Source: Candidatus Ferrigenium bremense (GTDB lineage Bacteria > Pseudomonadota > Gammaproteobacteria > Burkholderiales > Gallionellaceae). From it: 61,237 nucleotides of DNA. Below are positions 38,989-49,683 of this stretch, one piece after another. Below the pieces are notes generated by a model. That model worked only from the letters and a program-made list of their open reading frames with translations. It was not told the DNA's origin and did not search any database. The position numbers and the translations under genes were made by a program. The stretch's first letter is position 1. Each line of letters starts with the position of its first letter. The stretch lies in assembly GCA_019449635.1 (NCBI GenBank), contig JAGRPI010000036.1, positions 1-61,237 of the forward strand, written 5' to 3'.

Positions 38989-39744
38989 GTGCGCCGTAAA
39001 CTAGTTGCCGGAAATTGGAAAATGCACGGTACGCTGGCTCAGAACGCCGAGCTGCTGGATGCCGTACGTGACGGGATGGTTCAAATCCGGAATGTCGATT
39101 GTGCGGTTTGCGTGCCATTCCCTTACTTGTCCCAGGCGCAGCAAAAGCTGTCCGGCGGCAATGTGAAATGGGGTGCGCAGGATGTGCATCAACTGGACAA
39201 GGGCGCATATACCGGTGAGGTGTCTGCCCAGATGTTGCGCGACTTCGGCTGCAGTTATGTGATTGTCGGGCATTCCGAGCGGCGCGCTTGCTATAACGAG
39301 AGCAGCCGTTTGGTGGCCGAGAAATTCCTGGCGGCGCAGCGAGCGGGGATCACGCCTATTTTGTGCGTAGGGGAGACGCTGGAACAACGCGAGAATGGCA
39401 CTACCGAGAATGTGGTTGCCGGGCAGTTGGATGCGCTGATACAGTTGGAAGGCGCGCAGGCGCTGCATAATGCGGTGGTGGCTTATGAACCGGTTTGGGC
39501 AATCGGTACCGGTAAAACCGCAACCTCCGCTCAGGCGCAGGCGGTACATGCATTCATCCGTCAGCGGGTAGCATCTCATAATGGCCAAATAGCAGCGGAA
39601 TTGTGTATACTTTACGGCGGTAGCGTGAAGGCAAATAACGCAGCAGATTTGTTTGCGATGCCGGATATCGATGGCGGATTAATCGGCGGAGCTTCCCTGG
39701 TGGCTGATGAGTTTCTGGCGATTTGTCGCGCCGGCGAGGTTTGA
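38989..39744 (+). CDS. tpiA: Triosephosphate isomerase
   Basis: A 251-residue TIM-barrel enzyme interconverting DHAP and glyceraldehyde-3-phosphate. The GTG start gives VRRKLVAGNWKMHG, the usual N-terminus. Catalytic His in IVGHSERRACYNE, catalytic Glu in VVAYEPVWAIGTGKTA, phosphate loop LYGGSVKANNAADLF. Order tpiA-secG-tRNA-Leu-nuoA is common in betaproteobacteria. The ribosome site before the GTG is weak and the upstream DNA is a pseudogene, so the 5' region may have been rearranged. Confidence 0.95.
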   Translation: MRRKLVAGNWKMHGTLAQNAELLDAVRDGMVQIRNVDCAVCVPFPYLSQAQQKLSGGNVKWGAQDVHQLDKGAYTGEVSAQMLRDFGCSYVIVGHSERRACYNESSRLVAEKFLAAQRAGITPILCVGETLEQRENGTTENVVAGQLDALIQLEGAQALHNAVVAYEPVWAIGTGKTATSAQAQAVHAFIRQRVASHNGQIAAELCILYGGSVKANNAADLFAMPDIDGGLIGGASLVADEFLAICRAGEV

Positions 39745-39776
39745 TTTTGTCTTTGACGTAGTATTGGGAGTAATGT

Positions 39777-40121
39777 GTGGAAACATTGGTTTGGGTAGTA
39801 CATCTTTTGGCAGCGGTGGTGCTGATCGGTTTGGTGTTGATGCAGCATGGCAAGGGCGCCGATATGGGGGCATCGTTCGGTACCGGTTCGGCCGGTAGTC
39901 TGTTCGGCTCCAGCGGCTCCGCAAATTTTCTCAGCCGCAGCACGGCAGTCGCTGCAACGCTGTTTTTTATTACCAGCCTGTCGTTGACTTATATTTATGC
40001 TCATCCCGCACAGCAGCAAGGGGTGATGGATAAGGTTGATGCGGCCGCTATCCAGGCGGCTCCGGCTACGCCCGCAGCCAATACCGCTGACAATCCGAAA
40101 TCAAGGGATATTCCGAAATAA
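39777..40121 (+). CDS. secG: Protein translocase subunit SecG
   Basis: A 114-residue two-span membrane protein of SecYEG. GTG start 39777, preceded by TTGGGAG. TM1 LVWVVHLLAAVVLIGLVLMQ; then HGKGADMGASFGTGSAGSLFGSSGSANFLSRSTAV, the glycine-rich SecG loop; TM2 follows, then an Ala/Pro-rich tail. It sits 32 bp after tpiA and immediately before tRNA-Leu. Confidence 0.95.
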   Translation: METLVWVVHLLAAVVLIGLVLMQHGKGADMGASFGTGSAGSLFGSSGSANFLSRSTAVAATLFFITSLSLTYIYAHPAQQQGVMDKVDAAAIQAAPATPAANTADNPKSRDIPK

Positions 40122-40136
40122 TTCTGCAGTTGCATT

Positions 40137-40221
40137 GCCGATGTGGTGAAATTGGTAGACACGCTATCTTGAGGGGGTAGTGGCGAAAGCCGTAGCAGTT
40201 CGAGTCTGCTCATCGGCACCA
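40137..40221 (+). tRNA. tRNA-Leu (anticodon GAG)
   Basis: 85 nt with encoded CCA. Acceptor GCCGATG pairs with CATCGGC. Anticodon loop TTGAGGG gives GAG, reading CUU/CUC. Long variable arm. Second tRNA-Leu in the window, 15 bp after secG. Confidence 0.95.
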
Positions 40222-40311
40222 AATAAGCGGGCGCAGTTGCGCCGGCAAAAAACATAATAAAGTGATTCTGGGCACGTCAATGGATCACAACAAGCATGAG
40301 GGGGAATCTCA

Positions 40312-40668
40312 ATGTTGGATAATTATTTTCCGGTGCTGTTGTTCATTTGTATTGGCATCGCGATGGGCGTGGCTCCTGTGATACTGGGCAAGCTGGTGTC
40401 GCCCAATCGCCCCGATAGCAAAAAACTCTCCCCCTATGAGTGCGGCTTCGAGGCTTTCGAGGATGCACGCATGAAATTCGACGTACGTTATTACCTCGTT
40501 GCCATCCTGTTCATCCTGTTCGATCTGGAAATCGCATTTATGTTTCCCTGGGCGGTCGTGCTCAAGGAGATCGGCACTTTCGGTTTTGTTTCCATGATGA
40601 TCTTTCTGGCCATCCTGGTGGTTGGCTTTGTCTACGAATGGATGAAGGGAGCTTTGGAATGGGAATAA
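40312..40668 (+). CDS. nuoA: NADH-quinone oxidoreductase subunit A
   Basis: A 118-residue three-helix membrane subunit of complex [29 protein letters not shown] forms TM1. [37 protein letters not shown] is the invariant loop-TM2 region, with the Cys of the ubiquinone-tunnel loop. TM3 follows. First gene of a complete nuoA-N operon; AGGGGGAATCTCA precedes the ATG. Confidence 0.97.
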   Translation: MLDNYFPVLLFICIGIAMGVAPVILGKLVSPNRPDSKKLSPYECGFEAFEDARMKFDVRYYLVAILFILFDLEIAFMFPWAVVLKEIGTFGFVSMMIFLAILVVGFVYEWMKGALEWE

Positions 40669-41138
40669 TAGAGGGTGCTCTGGAAAAAAGCGTCGTCACC
40701 ACAACGCTCGACACCATCATCAATTACACCCGTACCGGATCGCTGTGGCCGATGACCTTCGGTTTGGCCTGTTGCGCCGTGGAAATGATGCACGCCGGTG
40801 CGGCGCGTTATGACCTGGACCGTTTCGGCATCGTGTTCCGTCCCAGCCCGCGCCAGTCGGATGTGATGATCGTAGCCGGCACGCTGTGCAACAAGATGGC
40901 GCCGGCGTTGCGCAAGGTGTATGACCAGATGGCCGAGCCGCGCTGGGTGATCTCGATGGGTTCCTGTGCCAACGGCGGCGGCTACTACCACTATTCCTAT
41001 TCGGTAGTGCGCGGTTGTGATCGCATCGTGCCGGTGGATGTGTACGTGCCGGGTTGCCCGCCGACGGCCGAGGCGCTGCTGTATGGCATCATCCAGTTGC
41101 AAAACAAGATCAAACGAACCAATACCATTGCGCGTTAA
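40659..41138 (+). CDS. nuoB: NADH-quinone oxidoreductase subunit B
   Basis: A 159-residue peripheral subunit carrying Fe-S cluster N2, which reduces the quinone. Ligands are seen in [13 protein letters not shown] (adjacent Cys pair), [23 protein letters not shown] and [15 protein letters not shown] 40659 lies inside the end of nuoA (10-bp overlap), so translation is coupled. The longer open frame upstream is nuoA read in another frame. Confidence 0.97.
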   Translation: MGIIEGALEKSVVTTTLDTIINYTRTGSLWPMTFGLACCAVEMMHAGAARYDLDRFGIVFRPSPRQSDVMIVAGTLCNKMAPALRKVYDQMAEPRWVISMGSCANGGGYYHYSYSVVRGCDRIVPVDVYVPGCPPTAEALLYGIIQLQNKIKRTNTIAR

Positions 41139-41140
41139 TG

Positions 41141-41321
41141 GAAGCTCGCACAGCAAGGCAGCGTCACTCTCTCCCCGCTTGCGGGAGATAACCAGCGACT
41201 TGGCTGGCGTTTATTGACAGCTTAGTCGAATGGCTAGTTGGTTTATCAGAGGTAGGAGAGAGGGAAGCGGGCATGACGAACTATTTCAATAAGGGCGGCA
41301 TTTATTGCCATGCCCGTTAGG
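41141..41321. repeat. Composite repeat A, second copy, with nested REP-like hairpin (between nuoB and nuoC)
   Basis: Collinear with 27468-27640. Host CTCTCTCCCCGCTTGCGGGAGA; hairpin element TAACCAGCGACTTGGCTGGCG...TATCAGA at 41189-41250; host right half GGTAGGAGAGAGGGA; then GCGGGCATGACG...GGCGGCATTTATTGCCATGCCCG. It fills the 191-bp nuoB-nuoC gap, where the two genes normally abut. Confidence 0.82.
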
Positions 41322-41329
41322 GTTGAACT

Positions 41330-41920
41330 ATGGTTGCTGATTTGAGTACGTTGCGCACCAGTCTGGCGGGTTTGCTTGGCGACCGGCTGGCCGGCATGGA
41401 GGAAAGGCTGGGCGAACTGACCGTGGTGGTCGAGGCGGACGGGATGCTGGATACGCTGACGCGCCTGCGCGATACGGCAGGGTTCGAGCAGATGGTCGAC
41501 CTGTGCGGCGTGGATTACTCCGCTTATGGCGATGGTGCATGGGAAGGCCGGCGCTTTGCGATCGTCTATCACCTGTTGTCGGTGGCGCACAACAAGCGCT
41601 TGCGGGTGCGCATCTTTGCCGAGGATGACGGTTTCCCGGTGCTGGAATCCGTCACGGAGATCTGGCCTTGCGCCAACTGGTATGAGCGCGAAGCCTTTGA
41701 TCTGTACGGCATCATATTCACCGGACACCCTGACCTGCGCCGCATCCTGACCGATTATGGCTTTGTCGGCAGCCCGTTCCGCAAGGATTTCCCGCTGTCC
41801 GGCCATGTGGAAATGCGCTACGACCCGGAACAGCAGCGCGTCGTGTACCAACCGGTGTCGATTGAGCCGCGCGAAGTGACGCCGCGCATCGTGCGTGAAG
41901 AGAACTACGGTCGCGGTTGA
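41330..41920 (+). CDS. nuoC: NADH-quinone oxidoreductase subunit C
   Basis: A 196-residue peripheral-arm subunit (30-kDa type). [77 protein letters not shown] and [19 protein letters not shown] make up the family signature. Separate from nuoD (not fused as in E. coli). It begins 9 bases after the repeat, with TAGGGTTGAAC as a modest ribosome site. Confidence 0.97.
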   Translation: MVADLSTLRTSLAGLLGDRLAGMEERLGELTVVVEADGMLDTLTRLRDTAGFEQMVDLCGVDYSAYGDGAWEGRRFAIVYHLLSVAHNKRLRVRIFAEDDGFPVLESVTEIWPCANWYEREAFDLYGIIFTGHPDLRRILTDYGFVGSPFRKDFPLSGHVEMRYDPEQQRVVYQPVSIEPREVTPRIVREENYGRG

Positions 41921-41928
41921 GGTCAGTT

Positions 41929-42075
41929 ATGGCAGAGATTAAAAATTACACCATGAATTTTAGTTGCGGCCGCCCTGCGGGCTTAACTTGCTTGCGCAAG
42001 TTCCCCCATTCGGGGACGAGAGCCTCCACTGAAATGCATTGTGAACGCGCGTTGCATCGGATGCGAGGGAACTGA
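41929..42075 (+). other. Duplicated nuoD start fused to a palindromic insert (48-codon frame)
   Basis: ATG 41929, nine bases after nuoC with GAGGT upstream, opens [11 protein letters not shown], the exact N-terminus of NuoD. The frame then runs into [18 protein letters not shown] and on through unrelated sequence to TGA 42073-42075, four bases before the real nuoD ATG. The 11 duplicated codons differ from those at 42080 in six third positions and in no amino acid. The insert (about 41962-42079) contains AACTTGC/GCAAGTT and CCCC-ATTC-GGGG hairpins. It may be translated as an upstream frame coupled to nuoD. Confidence 0.8.
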
Positions 42076-42079
42076 AGTC

Positions 42080-43333
42080 ATGGCGGAAATAAAGAACTAC
42101 ACAATGAATTTTGGGCCGCAGCACCCCTCGGCGCACGGGGTGTTGCGCCTGGTGCTGGAACTGGACGGCGAGGTCATCGAGCGTGCCGACCCGCACATCG
42201 GGCTGTTGCATCGCGCCACCGAGAAGCTGGCCGAGCACAAGACCTACCTGCAATCCCTGCCCTACATGGACCGGCTCGATTACGTTTCGATGATGAGCAA
42301 CGAGCATGCCTATGTGATGGCGGTCGAAAAGCTGGCGGGCATCGAGGTGCCGCTGCGCGCGCAGTATATCCGCGTGATGTATGACGAAATCACCCGTATC
42401 CTGAACCATCTGCTATGGCTGGGCGCGCACGGGCTGGACATCGGCGCAATGACCGTGTTCCTGTATTGTTTCCGCGAGCGTGAAGACCTGATGGACGCCT
42501 ATGAGGCGGTATCCGGCGCACGTTTGCATGCAGCCTATTATCGTCCGGGCGGCGTGTATCGCGATCTGCCGGACACCATGCCGCAATATCAGGCATCGAA
42601 GATCCACAATGCTGCAGCGGTCAAGAAACTCAACGAGAACCGCCAAGGCTCGCTGCTCGATTTTCTGGAAGATTTCACCAATCGTTTCCCTGCCTACGTC
42701 GATGAATATGAAACGCTGCTGACCGACAATCGCATCTGGAAGCAGCGCACCGTGGGTATCGGCGTGGTCTCGCCGGAACGCGCCCTGGCTTTGGGATTCA
42801 CCGGCCCGATGCTGCGCGGCTCCGGCGTGGAATGGGATCTGCGCAAGAAGCAGCCTTACGAAGTCTATGACCGCCTGGATTTTGATATTCCGGTCGGAAC
42901 CAATGGCGACTCCTATGACCGCTACCTGGTGCGTGTCGAAGAAATGCGCCAGTCCAACCGCATCATCAAGCAATGCATCGCCTGGCTGCGCAGCAACCCC
43001 GGTCCGGTGATGACCGACAATTTCAAGTTTGCGCCGCCCAAACGCGAAGCGATGAAGCAGAACATGGAGGAATTGATCCATCACTTCAAGCTGTTCAGCG
43101 AAGGGATGCACGTGCCGGCCGGCGAGGCCTATGCTGCAGTGGAGCATCCCAAGGGCGAGTTCGGCATTTACCTGATTTCCGACGGCGCGAACAAGCCGTA
43201 TCGCATGAAGATACGCGCGCCGGGCTTCGCACACATGGCCGCGCTGGATGAGATGGCACGCGGCCACATGATTGCCGACGTGGTGACCATCATCGGCACG
43301 CAGGACATAGTTTTTGGTGAGGTAGACCGCTAA
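42080..43333 (+). CDS. nuoD: NADH-quinone oxidoreductase subunit D
   Basis: A 417-residue (49-kDa type) subunit that forms the quinone site with Nuo[32 protein letters not shown] starts the protein. [19 protein letters not shown] and [25 protein letters not shown] contain the conserved His and Tyr of the quinone pocket. [20 protein letters not shown] and [32 protein letters not shown] follow. Start 42080 has GAGGGAACTGAAGTC upstream. It is displaced from nuoC by an insertion that left a copy of its own first 11 codons upstream. Confidence 0.97.
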   Translation: MAEIKNYTMNFGPQHPSAHGVLRLVLELDGEVIERADPHIGLLHRATEKLAEHKTYLQSLPYMDRLDYVSMMSNEHAYVMAVEKLAGIEVPLRAQYIRVMYDEITRILNHLLWLGAHGLDIGAMTVFLYCFREREDLMDAYEAVSGARLHAAYYRPGGVYRDLPDTMPQYQASKIHNAAAVKKLNENRQGSLLDFLEDFTNRFPAYVDEYETLLTDNRIWKQRTVGIGVVSPERALALGFTGPMLRGSGVEWDLRKKQPYEVYDRLDFDIPVGTNGDSYDRYLVRVEEMRQSNRIIKQCIAWLRSNPGPVMTDNFKFAPPKREAMKQNMEELIHHFKLFSEGMHVPAGEAYAAVEHPKGEFGIYLISDGANKPYRMKIRAPGFAHMAALDEMARGHMIADVVTIIGTQDIVFGEVDR

Positions 43334-43812
43334 TGTTATCAGAGCAAATACAGGCGAAGATCAACCGCGAATTGAAGAAGTATCCGGCGGACCAGAAGCA
43401 GTCTGCGGTGATGGCCGCGTTGCGTTTCGTGCAGGACGAAAAGGGCTGGATTGCCAACGAGGACATGGCGGATATCGGGGCTTACCTCGGCATGCCGAAA
43501 ATGGCGGTATACGAGGTGGCGACCTTCTATCACATGTACAACCTCAAGCCGATGGGCAAGCACACCATCACGGTATGTACCAACCTGTCCTGCACATTGT
43601 GCGGGGCGGAGGAGACCGTGGCGTATCTGCAGGGCAAGCTGGGTATCGGCCTGGGCGAGGTGACGGCGGACGGGAAGTACGGCCTGCGCGAAGGCGAGTG
43701 CATGGGAGCCTGCAAGGATGCGCCGCTGTTTTCCGTGAACAACAAGAAACTTTGCGGGCGTCTGAGCAAAGAGAAGATCGATCAAATTTTGGCGGAACTG
43801 GATAAATCATGA
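43333..43812 (+). CDS. nuoE: NADH-quinone oxidoreductase subunit E
   Basis: A 159-residue thioredoxin-fold subunit with the [2Fe-2S] cluster N1a. Ligands CTNLSC...C and ECMGAC are seen in [17 protein letters not shown] and [24 protein letters not shown]. The ATG overlaps the nuoD stop (TAATG). Confidence 0.96.
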   Translation: MLSEQIQAKINRELKKYPADQKQSAVMAALRFVQDEKGWIANEDMADIGAYLGMPKMAVYEVATFYHMYNLKPMGKHTITVCTNLSCTLCGAEETVAYLQGKLGIGLGEVTADGKYGLREGECMGACKDAPLFSVNNKKLCGRLSKEKIDQILAELDKS

Positions 43813-45074
43813 GAGGCCCGGTCATTCTCACCACGATGGATTTCGACCAGCCCTGGACGCTGGAAAACTATCTCAAGGTCGGCGGCTACCAGGCGTTGCG
43901 CAAGGTGCTGACCGAAAAGATGCCGCCCGATGCGATCATTGCCGAGGTCAAGCTGTCCGCGTTGCGCGGACGCGGTGGAGCGGGTTTCCCGACCGGGCTG
44001 AAGTGGAGTTTCATGCCCAAGGACTACAAGGGCGACAAGTACATCGTCTGCAACACCGACGAGGGCGAGCCGGGCACTTGCAAGGACTGGGACATCCTGC
44101 GCTACAACCCGCATCTGCTCATCGAGGGCATGGCAATCGCCGCCTATACCATGGGGGTCAAGACCGGCTACAACTACGTGCATGGCGAAATTTTCGAAGC
44201 CTACGAACGCATGGAGGAAGCCTGCGAACTGGCGCGTGCCGCCGGTTATCTGGGCGACAACATCATGGGTACGGATTTCTGTTTCGACCTGCACAACCAT
44301 CTGGGTTATGGCGCCTACGTCTGCGGCGAGGAAACCGCCCTGCTGGAATCCATCGAAGGCAAGAAAGGCCAGCCGCGCTTCAAGCCGCCGTTCCCGGCGA
44401 CTTTCGGCCTGTACGGCAAACCGACTACCATCAACAACACCGAAACCTTTGCCAGCATTCCGTACATCATCAATCATGGCGGGCAGAAGTTCCTGGAACT
44501 CGGCAAGCCCAACAACGGCGGCACCAAGCTGTTTTCGGTGTCCGGTCATGTGAATAACCCCGGCAATTTTGAAGTGCCGATGGGTACGCCGTTCAGCAAG
44601 CTGCTGGAAATGGCGGGGGGGGTACGCAACGGGCACAAACTCAAGGCGGTGATCCCGGGAGGCTCGTCGATGCCGGTATTGCCCGGCGAAACCATGATGG
44701 GCCTGACCATGGACTACGATTCCCTCTCCAAGGCGGGTTCCGGCCTGGGCAGCGGCGCGGTGATCGTGATGGATGAGACGACCTGCATGGTGCGCGCGCT
44801 GGAGCGCCTGTCTTATTTCTATTTTGAAGAATCCTGCGGACAATGCACGCCGTGCCGCGAAGGAACCGGCTGGCTGTATCGCATCGTGCATCGCATCGAG
44901 CATGGCGAAGGCCGCAAGGAAGACCTCGATTTGCTGTTGAGCGTGGGTGAAAACCTTGCCGGGCGCACCATCTGCGCGCTGGGCGAGGCGGCGGTCTGGC
45001 CGGTGCAGGGAATGCTCAGGCATTTCCGCGACGAATTCGAATATCACATCGAGCACAAGCGCTGCTTGGTCTAA
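43809..45074 (+). CDS. nuoF: NADH-quinone oxidoreductase subunit F
   Basis: A 421-residue NADH- and FMN-binding subunit. Glycine-rich FMN/NADH loops are [18 protein letters not shown] and [31 protein letters not shown] follows. The N3 [4Fe-4S] ligands are in [15 protein letters not shown] and a later Cys in [14 protein letters not shown] overlaps the nuoE stop (ATGA at 43809-43812). An eight-G run (44615-44622) encodes AGG without disrupting the frame. Confidence 0.97.
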   Translation: MRGPVILTTMDFDQPWTLENYLKVGGYQALRKVLTEKMPPDAIIAEVKLSALRGRGGAGFPTGLKWSFMPKDYKGDKYIVCNTDEGEPGTCKDWDILRYNPHLLIEGMAIAAYTMGVKTGYNYVHGEIFEAYERMEEACELARAAGYLGDNIMGTDFCFDLHNHLGYGAYVCGEETALLESIEGKKGQPRFKPPFPATFGLYGKPTTINNTETFASIPYIINHGGQKFLELGKPNNGGTKLFSVSGHVNNPGNFEVPMGTPFSKLLEMAGGVRNGHKLKAVIPGGSSMPVLPGETMMGLTMDYDSLSKAGSGLGSGAVIVMDETTCMVRALERLSYFYFEESCGQCTPCREGTGWLYRIVHRIEHGEGRKEDLDLLLSVGENLAGRTICALGEAAVWPVQGMLRHFRDEFEYHIEHKRCLV

Positions 45075-45095
45075 TGCTGACGGATTAGGTGAACA

Positions 45096-47438
45096 ATGAT
45101 CAATATTGAGATTGACGGCAAGCCGGTCGAGATTAAACGCGGCTCCACCGTGATGGATGCGGCACGCAAGGTCGGCGTCTATATCCCGCATTTTTGCTAC
45201 CACGAGAAACTGTCCATCGCCGCCAATTGCCGCATGTGCCTGGTCGAGGTGGAAAAGGCGCCCAAGCCGCTGCCTGCCTGTGCGACGCCGGCTGCTGACG
45301 GCATGAAAGTGCATACCCATTCCGATCTGGCGGTCAAGGCGCAAAAGGGCGTGATGGAGTTCCTGCTGATCAATCACCCGCTGGATTGCCCGGTCTGTGA
45401 CCAAGGTGGCGAGTGCCAGTTGCAAGACCTGGCGGTGGGCTACGGCACAACGGCTTCGCGCTACACGGAAGAAAAACGCATCGTGATGCACAAGGATGTC
45501 GGCGCGCTGATTTCCACCCTGGAAATGAGCCGTTGCATCCACTGCACGCGCTGTGTGCGTTTCGGGCAGGAGATCGGCGGCATGATGGAGCTGGGTATGG
45601 CGTTCCGCGGCGAACATGCCGAGATCATGAGCTTTGTGAACAGCTCGGTGGATTCCGAGTTGTCCGGCAACATGATCGACCTGTGCCCGGTCGGCGCATT
45701 GACCAGCAAGCCGTTCCGCTATTCCGCGCGCAACTGGGAATTGTCGCGGCGCAAGTCGGTCAGCCCGCATGACAGCCTGGGTTCGAATCTGGCGGTGCAG
45801 GTGAAGAACGACAAGGTGATGCGCGTCACACCGGTCGAGAACGAAGCCGTCAACGAATGCTGGATCTCCGACAGGGACCGGTTCAGCTATGAAGGACTGA
45901 ATTCGCCGCAACGCCTGACCAAGCCGATGCTCAAGCAGGATGGCAGGTGGGTCGAGGTCGAATGGCAGGTTGCGCTGGAATATGTGGCAAACGGCTTGCG
46001 CCATATCGGCAACGGCGATGGTGCGGCACAAATTGCCGCACTGGCGACGCCGAACAGCACGCTGGAGGAGCTCTATCTGCTGCAGAAATTGGTGCGCGGC
46101 CTGGGCAGCGGTAACGTCGATTTCCGCCTGCGCCAATCGGATTTCAGCTCGGACGGTAAGCAGGCCGGCGCACCGTGGCTGGGCATGCCGGTCGCCGAGA
46201 TTGATACCCGTGACCGTCTGCTGATCGTCGGCAGCTTCCTGCGCAAGGACCATCCGCTGTTGGCGCATCGCGTGCGCCAAGCGGTCAAAGGCGGCGCACA
46301 AGCCAACATCGTGCATGCCAGCGATGACGACCTGCTGATGCCGGTCGCCAACAAAGTCATCGTCGCGCCAAGCGAGCTGGCGAACGTACTGGCGCAGATC
46401 CTCAAGGCGCTGGCCGCGGAAAAACAGGTGGCACCGGACGCATCCGTACAGGATGTCGAAGTAGGCGGCGTCGCCGCCGCGATTGCCATGAGCCTGGCAA
46501 GCGGCGAGCGTGCCGCGGTGCTGCTCGGCAACTTTGCGCAGCAACATCCTCAGGCGGCGCAGGTGGCCGCGCTGGCGGAGCGGATCGCCGCATTGTGCGG
46601 CGCGAAGTTCGGTTTCCTCGGCGAGGCGGCCAACAGCGTCGGCGGCTATCTCGCCGGAGCGGTGCCGTTTGGTGGCGCTGTGCAGGGCATGAATGCTGCG
46701 CAGATGCTGGTCTCGCCGCGCAAGGCATATATCCTGCTGAACGCCGAGCCGGAACTGGACATGCATGATCCGCAACAGGCGCTGGCCGCGATGTACGCTG
46801 CCGATCTGGTGGTGGCATTGTCCGCCTACAAGCACCATGCGACCGATTACGCCGATGTGCTGCTGCCCATCGCGCCGTTCACCGAAACCTCCGGCACGTT
46901 TGTCAACACCGAGGGGCGCGTGCAAAGTTTCAAGGGAACAGTCAGGCCGCTTGGCGAAACCCGTCCGGCCTGGAAGGTGCTGCGCGTGCTGGGCAATCTG
47001 CTCGAGGTGAGCGGTTTCGATTACGACACCAGCGAAGCGGTGCGCGACGAGGCGCTCGGCACCCGGGAAGTCGGCGGCAAGCTGGACAACCATCTGGATA
47101 TCGCATTACAGAACACCGTCAGCGTCAAGGCGCAGGGATTGCAGCGCGTGGCCGATGTGCCGATCTACTCGGCCGATGCGGTTGTGCGCCGCGCTGCCTC
47201 GCTGCAAAAGACCCGCGATGCCGCAACCCCGTGCGTGAAGATGCATGGCAGCGAGCTGCGGAAACTGGGCCTGCAATCCGGCGATCTCGTGAAGGTGAGC
47301 CAGGGCAAGGCAACGGTACGCCTGGCGGTGCAGGCGGATGACACCCTGCCTGCCGGCAGCGCGCGCGTGGCGGCGGGTCATCCGGCCACGGCGGAGCTGG
47401 GCGCGATGTCTGGAACGATCACTGTGGAGCGCGCATGA
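45096..47438 (+). CDS. nuoG: NADH-quinone oxidoreductase subunit G
   Basis: A 780-residue Fe-S subunit of the NADH module. The N-terminal [2Fe-2S] ferredoxin has [15 protein letters not shown] and a fourth Cys in PLPACATP. N5 is [14 protein letters not shown] (His plus Cys ligands), N4 is [12 protein letters not shown] plus DLCPVGAL. The molybdopterin-oxidoreductase-like fold follows, without molybdenum ligands, and ends in a short domain. Length normal for betaproteobacteria. Confidence 0.97.
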   Translation: MINIEIDGKPVEIKRGSTVMDAARKVGVYIPHFCYHEKLSIAANCRMCLVEVEKAPKPLPACATPAADGMKVHTHSDLAVKAQKGVMEFLLINHPLDCPVCDQGGECQLQDLAVGYGTTASRYTEEKRIVMHKDVGALISTLEMSRCIHCTRCVRFGQEIGGMMELGMAFRGEHAEIMSFVNSSVDSELSGNMIDLCPVGALTSKPFRYSARNWELSRRKSVSPHDSLGSNLAVQVKNDKVMRVTPVENEAVNECWISDRDRFSYEGLNSPQRLTKPMLKQDGRWVEVEWQVALEYVANGLRHIGNGDGAAQIAALATPNSTLEELYLLQKLVRGLGSGNVDFRLRQSDFSSDGKQAGAPWLGMPVAEIDTRDRLLIVGSFLRKDHPLLAHRVRQAVKGGAQANIVHASDDDLLMPVANKVIVAPSELANVLAQILKALAAEKQVAPDASVQDVEVGGVAAAIAMSLASGERAAVLLGNFAQQHPQAAQVAALAERIAALCGAKFGFLGEAANSVGGYLAGAVPFGGAVQGMNAAQMLVSPRKAYILLNAEPELDMHDPQQALAAMYAADLVVALSAYKHHATDYADVLLPIAPFTETSGTFVNTEGRVQSFKGTVRPLGETRPAWKVLRVLGNLLEVSGFDYDTSEAVRDEALGTREVGGKLDNHLDIALQNTVSVKAQGLQRVADVPIYSADAVVRRAASLQKTRDAATPCVKMHGSELRKLGLQSGDLVKVSQGKATVRLAVQADDTLPAGSARVAAGHPATAELGAMSGTITVERA

Positions 47439-48475
47439 TGGAACTGCTGCAAACTCTCGAACAGACCGGGCTTGATCTGCTCGGTCCGCTCTGGCTGCCA
47501 CTCTGGACAGTGGTGAAGATCATGCTTATCGTGTTGCCGATCATGGGGGCGGTCGCCTATCTGACGCTGGCAGAACGCAAGGTCATCGGTTACATGCAGA
47601 TACGTATCGGCCCGAACCGCGTCGGTTATTACGGCCTGCTGCAACCGCTCGCCGACGGTATCAAGCTGCTGTTCAAGGAAATCATCATTCCGAGCGGCTC
47701 GAGCAAGGCCCTGTTCATCCTTGCGCCGATCATGGCGCTTGCTCCGTCCCTGGCAGCATGGGCGGTGGTGCCGTTCAATGAAGGGATGGTACTGTCCAAC
47801 CTCAATGCGGGTTTGCTGTACATCCTGGCGATGACCTCGCTGGCGGTGTACGGCATCATCATTGCCGGCTGGGCATCCAACTCCAAGTATGCCTTCCTCG
47901 GCGCGGTGCGTTCCGCGGCGCAGATCGTGTCGTATGAAATCGCGATGGGCTTCGCACTGGTATGCGTGCTGATGGCCTCGCAAAGCATGAACCTGACCGA
48001 CATCGTCAACGGCCAGAAAGGCGGCTTCGGGCTGCTCAACTGGTACATGTTGCCGCTGTTCCCGATGTTCCTCGTCTATCTGATTTCCGGGGTCGCGGAA
48101 ACCAACCGCGCGCCGTTCGATATGGCGGAAGGGGAGTCGGAAATCGTCGCGGGTTTCCATGTGGAATATTCCGGCATGGCGTTCGCGCTGTTCTTCCTGG
48201 CCGAATACGCCAATATGATCCTGATTGCCTTCCTCACCTCGATCATGTTCCTGGGCGGCTGGCTGTCGCCGTTGCCGTTCCTGCCGGACAGTTTCATCTG
48301 GCTGCTGGGCAAGGTCTCGTTCATCCTGTTCCTGTTCCTGTGGTTCCGCGCGACCTTCCCGCGCTATCGCTATGACCAACTGATGCGGCTGGGCTGGAAA
48401 GTATTCATCCCGCTGACCATCGTCTGGGTGGTGGTGGTCGCCGCGTGGATGCAAACCCCACTGTGGGTCTGGTAA
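47435..48475 (+). CDS. nuoH: NADH-quinone oxidoreductase subunit H
   Basis: A 346-residue eight-helix membrane subunit forming the quinone chamber entrance. [37 protein letters not shown] is the hallmark TM1-2 loop. [27 protein letters not shown] carries the conserved acidic cluster, and [23 protein letters not shown] the last loop. ATG overlaps the nuoG stop (ATGATGG). Confidence 0.97.
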   Translation: MMELLQTLEQTGLDLLGPLWLPLWTVVKIMLIVLPIMGAVAYLTLAERKVIGYMQIRIGPNRVGYYGLLQPLADGIKLLFKEIIIPSGSSKALFILAPIMALAPSLAAWAVVPFNEGMVLSNLNAGLLYILAMTSLAVYGIIIAGWASNSKYAFLGAVRSAAQIVSYEIAMGFALVCVLMASQSMNLTDIVNGQKGGFGLLNWYMLPLFPMFLVYLISGVAETNRAPFDMAEGESEIVAGFHVEYSGMAFALFFLAEYANMILIAFLTSIMFLGGWLSPLPFLPDSFIWLLGKVSFILFLFLWFRATFPRYRYDQLMRLGWKVFIPLTIVWVVVVAAWMQTPLWVW

Positions 48476-48490
48476 GCGGAGGAAACGAAT

Positions 48491-48979
48491 ATGGAAAAAA
48501 TCACAAACTTCTTCAAGACCTTCCTGCTCTACGAATTGGTCAAGGGCATGGCGCTGACCGGGCGGTATTTCTTCGCGCGTAAGATCACCGTGCAATACCC
48601 CGAAGAGAAGACCCCGCAGAGCTTCCGGTTCCGCGGCCTGCATGCACAGCGCCGCTACGCCAATGGCGAAGAACGCTGTATCGGTTGCAAGCTGTGCGAG
48701 GCAGTGTGCCCGGCTTTGGCGATCACAATTGAAGTGGCGGAGCGCGAGGACGGTACGCGCCGCACCACGCAATACGATATCGACCTGACCAAGTGCATCT
48801 TCTGCGGCTTCTGCGAGGAGTCCTGCCCGGTGGATGCGATCGTCGAGACGCGCGTGTTCGAATATCACGGTGAAAAACCCGGCGACCTGTATTACACCAA
48901 GCCGATGCTGCTGGCGATGGGCGACAAACATGAAGAGCAAATCGCCAGGGATCGCGCGGCGGATGCGAAGTATAGGTAG
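48491..48979 (+). CDS. nuoI: NADH-quinone oxidoreductase subunit I
   Basis: A 162-residue ferredoxin-like subunit with clusters N6a and N6b. The two ligand sets are [18 protein letters not shown] and [18 protein letters not shown]. The C-terminal extension [21 protein letters not shown] is typical of the betaproteobacterial protein. The 3' end runs into an AAGTGGG-type repeat. Confidence 0.97.
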   Translation: MEKITNFFKTFLLYELVKGMALTGRYFFARKITVQYPEEKTPQSFRFRGLHAQRRYANGEERCIGCKLCEAVCPALAITIEVAEREDGTRRTTQYDIDLTKCIFCGFCEESCPVDAIVETRVFEYHGEKPGDLYYTKPMLLAMGDKHEEQIARDRAADAKYR

Positions 48980-49060
48980 TAGGAAGTAGGAAGTAGGAAG
49001 TAGGGTTTCCCACTTCCCACTGAGGCGCATAGCGCCGCTCCACTTCCAACTTGCCACTTT
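48975..49060. repeat. AAGTGGG-type inverted repeat between nuoI and nuoJ
   Basis: Four tandem GTAGGAA units (48976-49003) precede GGGTTTCCCACTTCCCACTG, AGGCGCATAGCGCCGCTCC and ACTTCCAACTTGCCACTTT. The central hairpin GGCGC-ATA-GCGCC corresponds to GGTGC-GCA-GCACC in the next copy, a compensated base-pair change. Confidence 0.8.
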
Positions 49061-49074
49061 AAGAGGATGAATTT

Positions 49075-49683
49075 ATGAATTTCGAGACTATCGTGTTTTA
49101 TGTGTTTGCCGCGCTGACCGTGTTCGCCGGATTGCGCGTGATCACTGCGCGCAATCCGGTGCATGCCGTGCTGTTCCTGGTGCTGACGTTCATCAGTTGC
49201 GCAGGCATCTGGATATTGCTGGAAGCGGAATTCCTCGCCATCACGCTGGTGCTGGTGTATGTCGGTGCGGTGATGGTGCTGTTCCTGTTCGTGGTGATGA
49301 TGCTGGACATCAATCTGGTGCGGTTGCGCGAGGGTATCTGGCGCTGGCTGCCGTTCGGCGCGGCATTGGCCGGATTGATGGCGTTCGAGATGATCTGGGT
49401 GCTGGGTTCCTCCGGGGCGTCGGCCGGCAAGTCGGCCGTCAAACATGCGGCCGATTACAGCAACACCAAGGAACTGGGCAGGCTGATCTATACCGACTAT
49501 GTGTATCCGTTCGAGATCGCCGCAGTATTGCTGCTGGTGGCGATGGTGGCGGCAATCGCGCTGACCCTGCGCCGCCGCAAGGATGCCAAGTCGCAGGTGG
49601 TGGCCGAGCAGGTCGCGGTCAGGAAAGCGGATCGCCTGCGCATCGTGGCCATGCAGAGTGAAAGCAAAGAATCTGGTAAGTAG
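49075..49683 (+). CDS. nuoJ: NADH-quinone oxidoreductase subunit J
   Basis: A 202-residue five-helix membrane subunit. VIFYVFAALTVFAG-type TM1; RNPVHAVLFLVLTFISCAGIWILLEAEFLAITLVLVYVGAVMVLFLFVVMMLDIN covers TM2-3, including the pi-bulge helix important for coupling. A longer-than-E. coli basic C-terminus is usual in this class. AAGAGGATGAATTT precedes the ATG, next to the repeat arm. Confidence 0.96.
   Translation: MNFETIVFYVFAALTVFAGLRVITARNPVHAVLFLVLTFISCAGIWILLEAEFLAITLVLVYVGAVMVLFLFVVMMLDINLVRLREGIWRWLPFGAALAGLMAFEMIWVLGSSGASAGKSAVKHAADYSNTKELGRLIYTDYVYPFEIAAVLLLVAMVAAIALTLRRRKDAKSQVVAEQVAVRKADRLRIVAMQSESKESGK

Noticed and set aside
43782..47093. 1103-codon open frame on the minus strand
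   Set aside because: It is antisense to nuoF and nuoG, which have complete family motifs; the protein is His/Arg/Gln-rich without domains, as expected for a GC-rich shadow frame.
48975..49003. CRISPR-like direct repeats (GTAGGAA tandem)
   Set aside because: Seven-base units without spacers and no cas genes; it is one arm of an inverted repeat.
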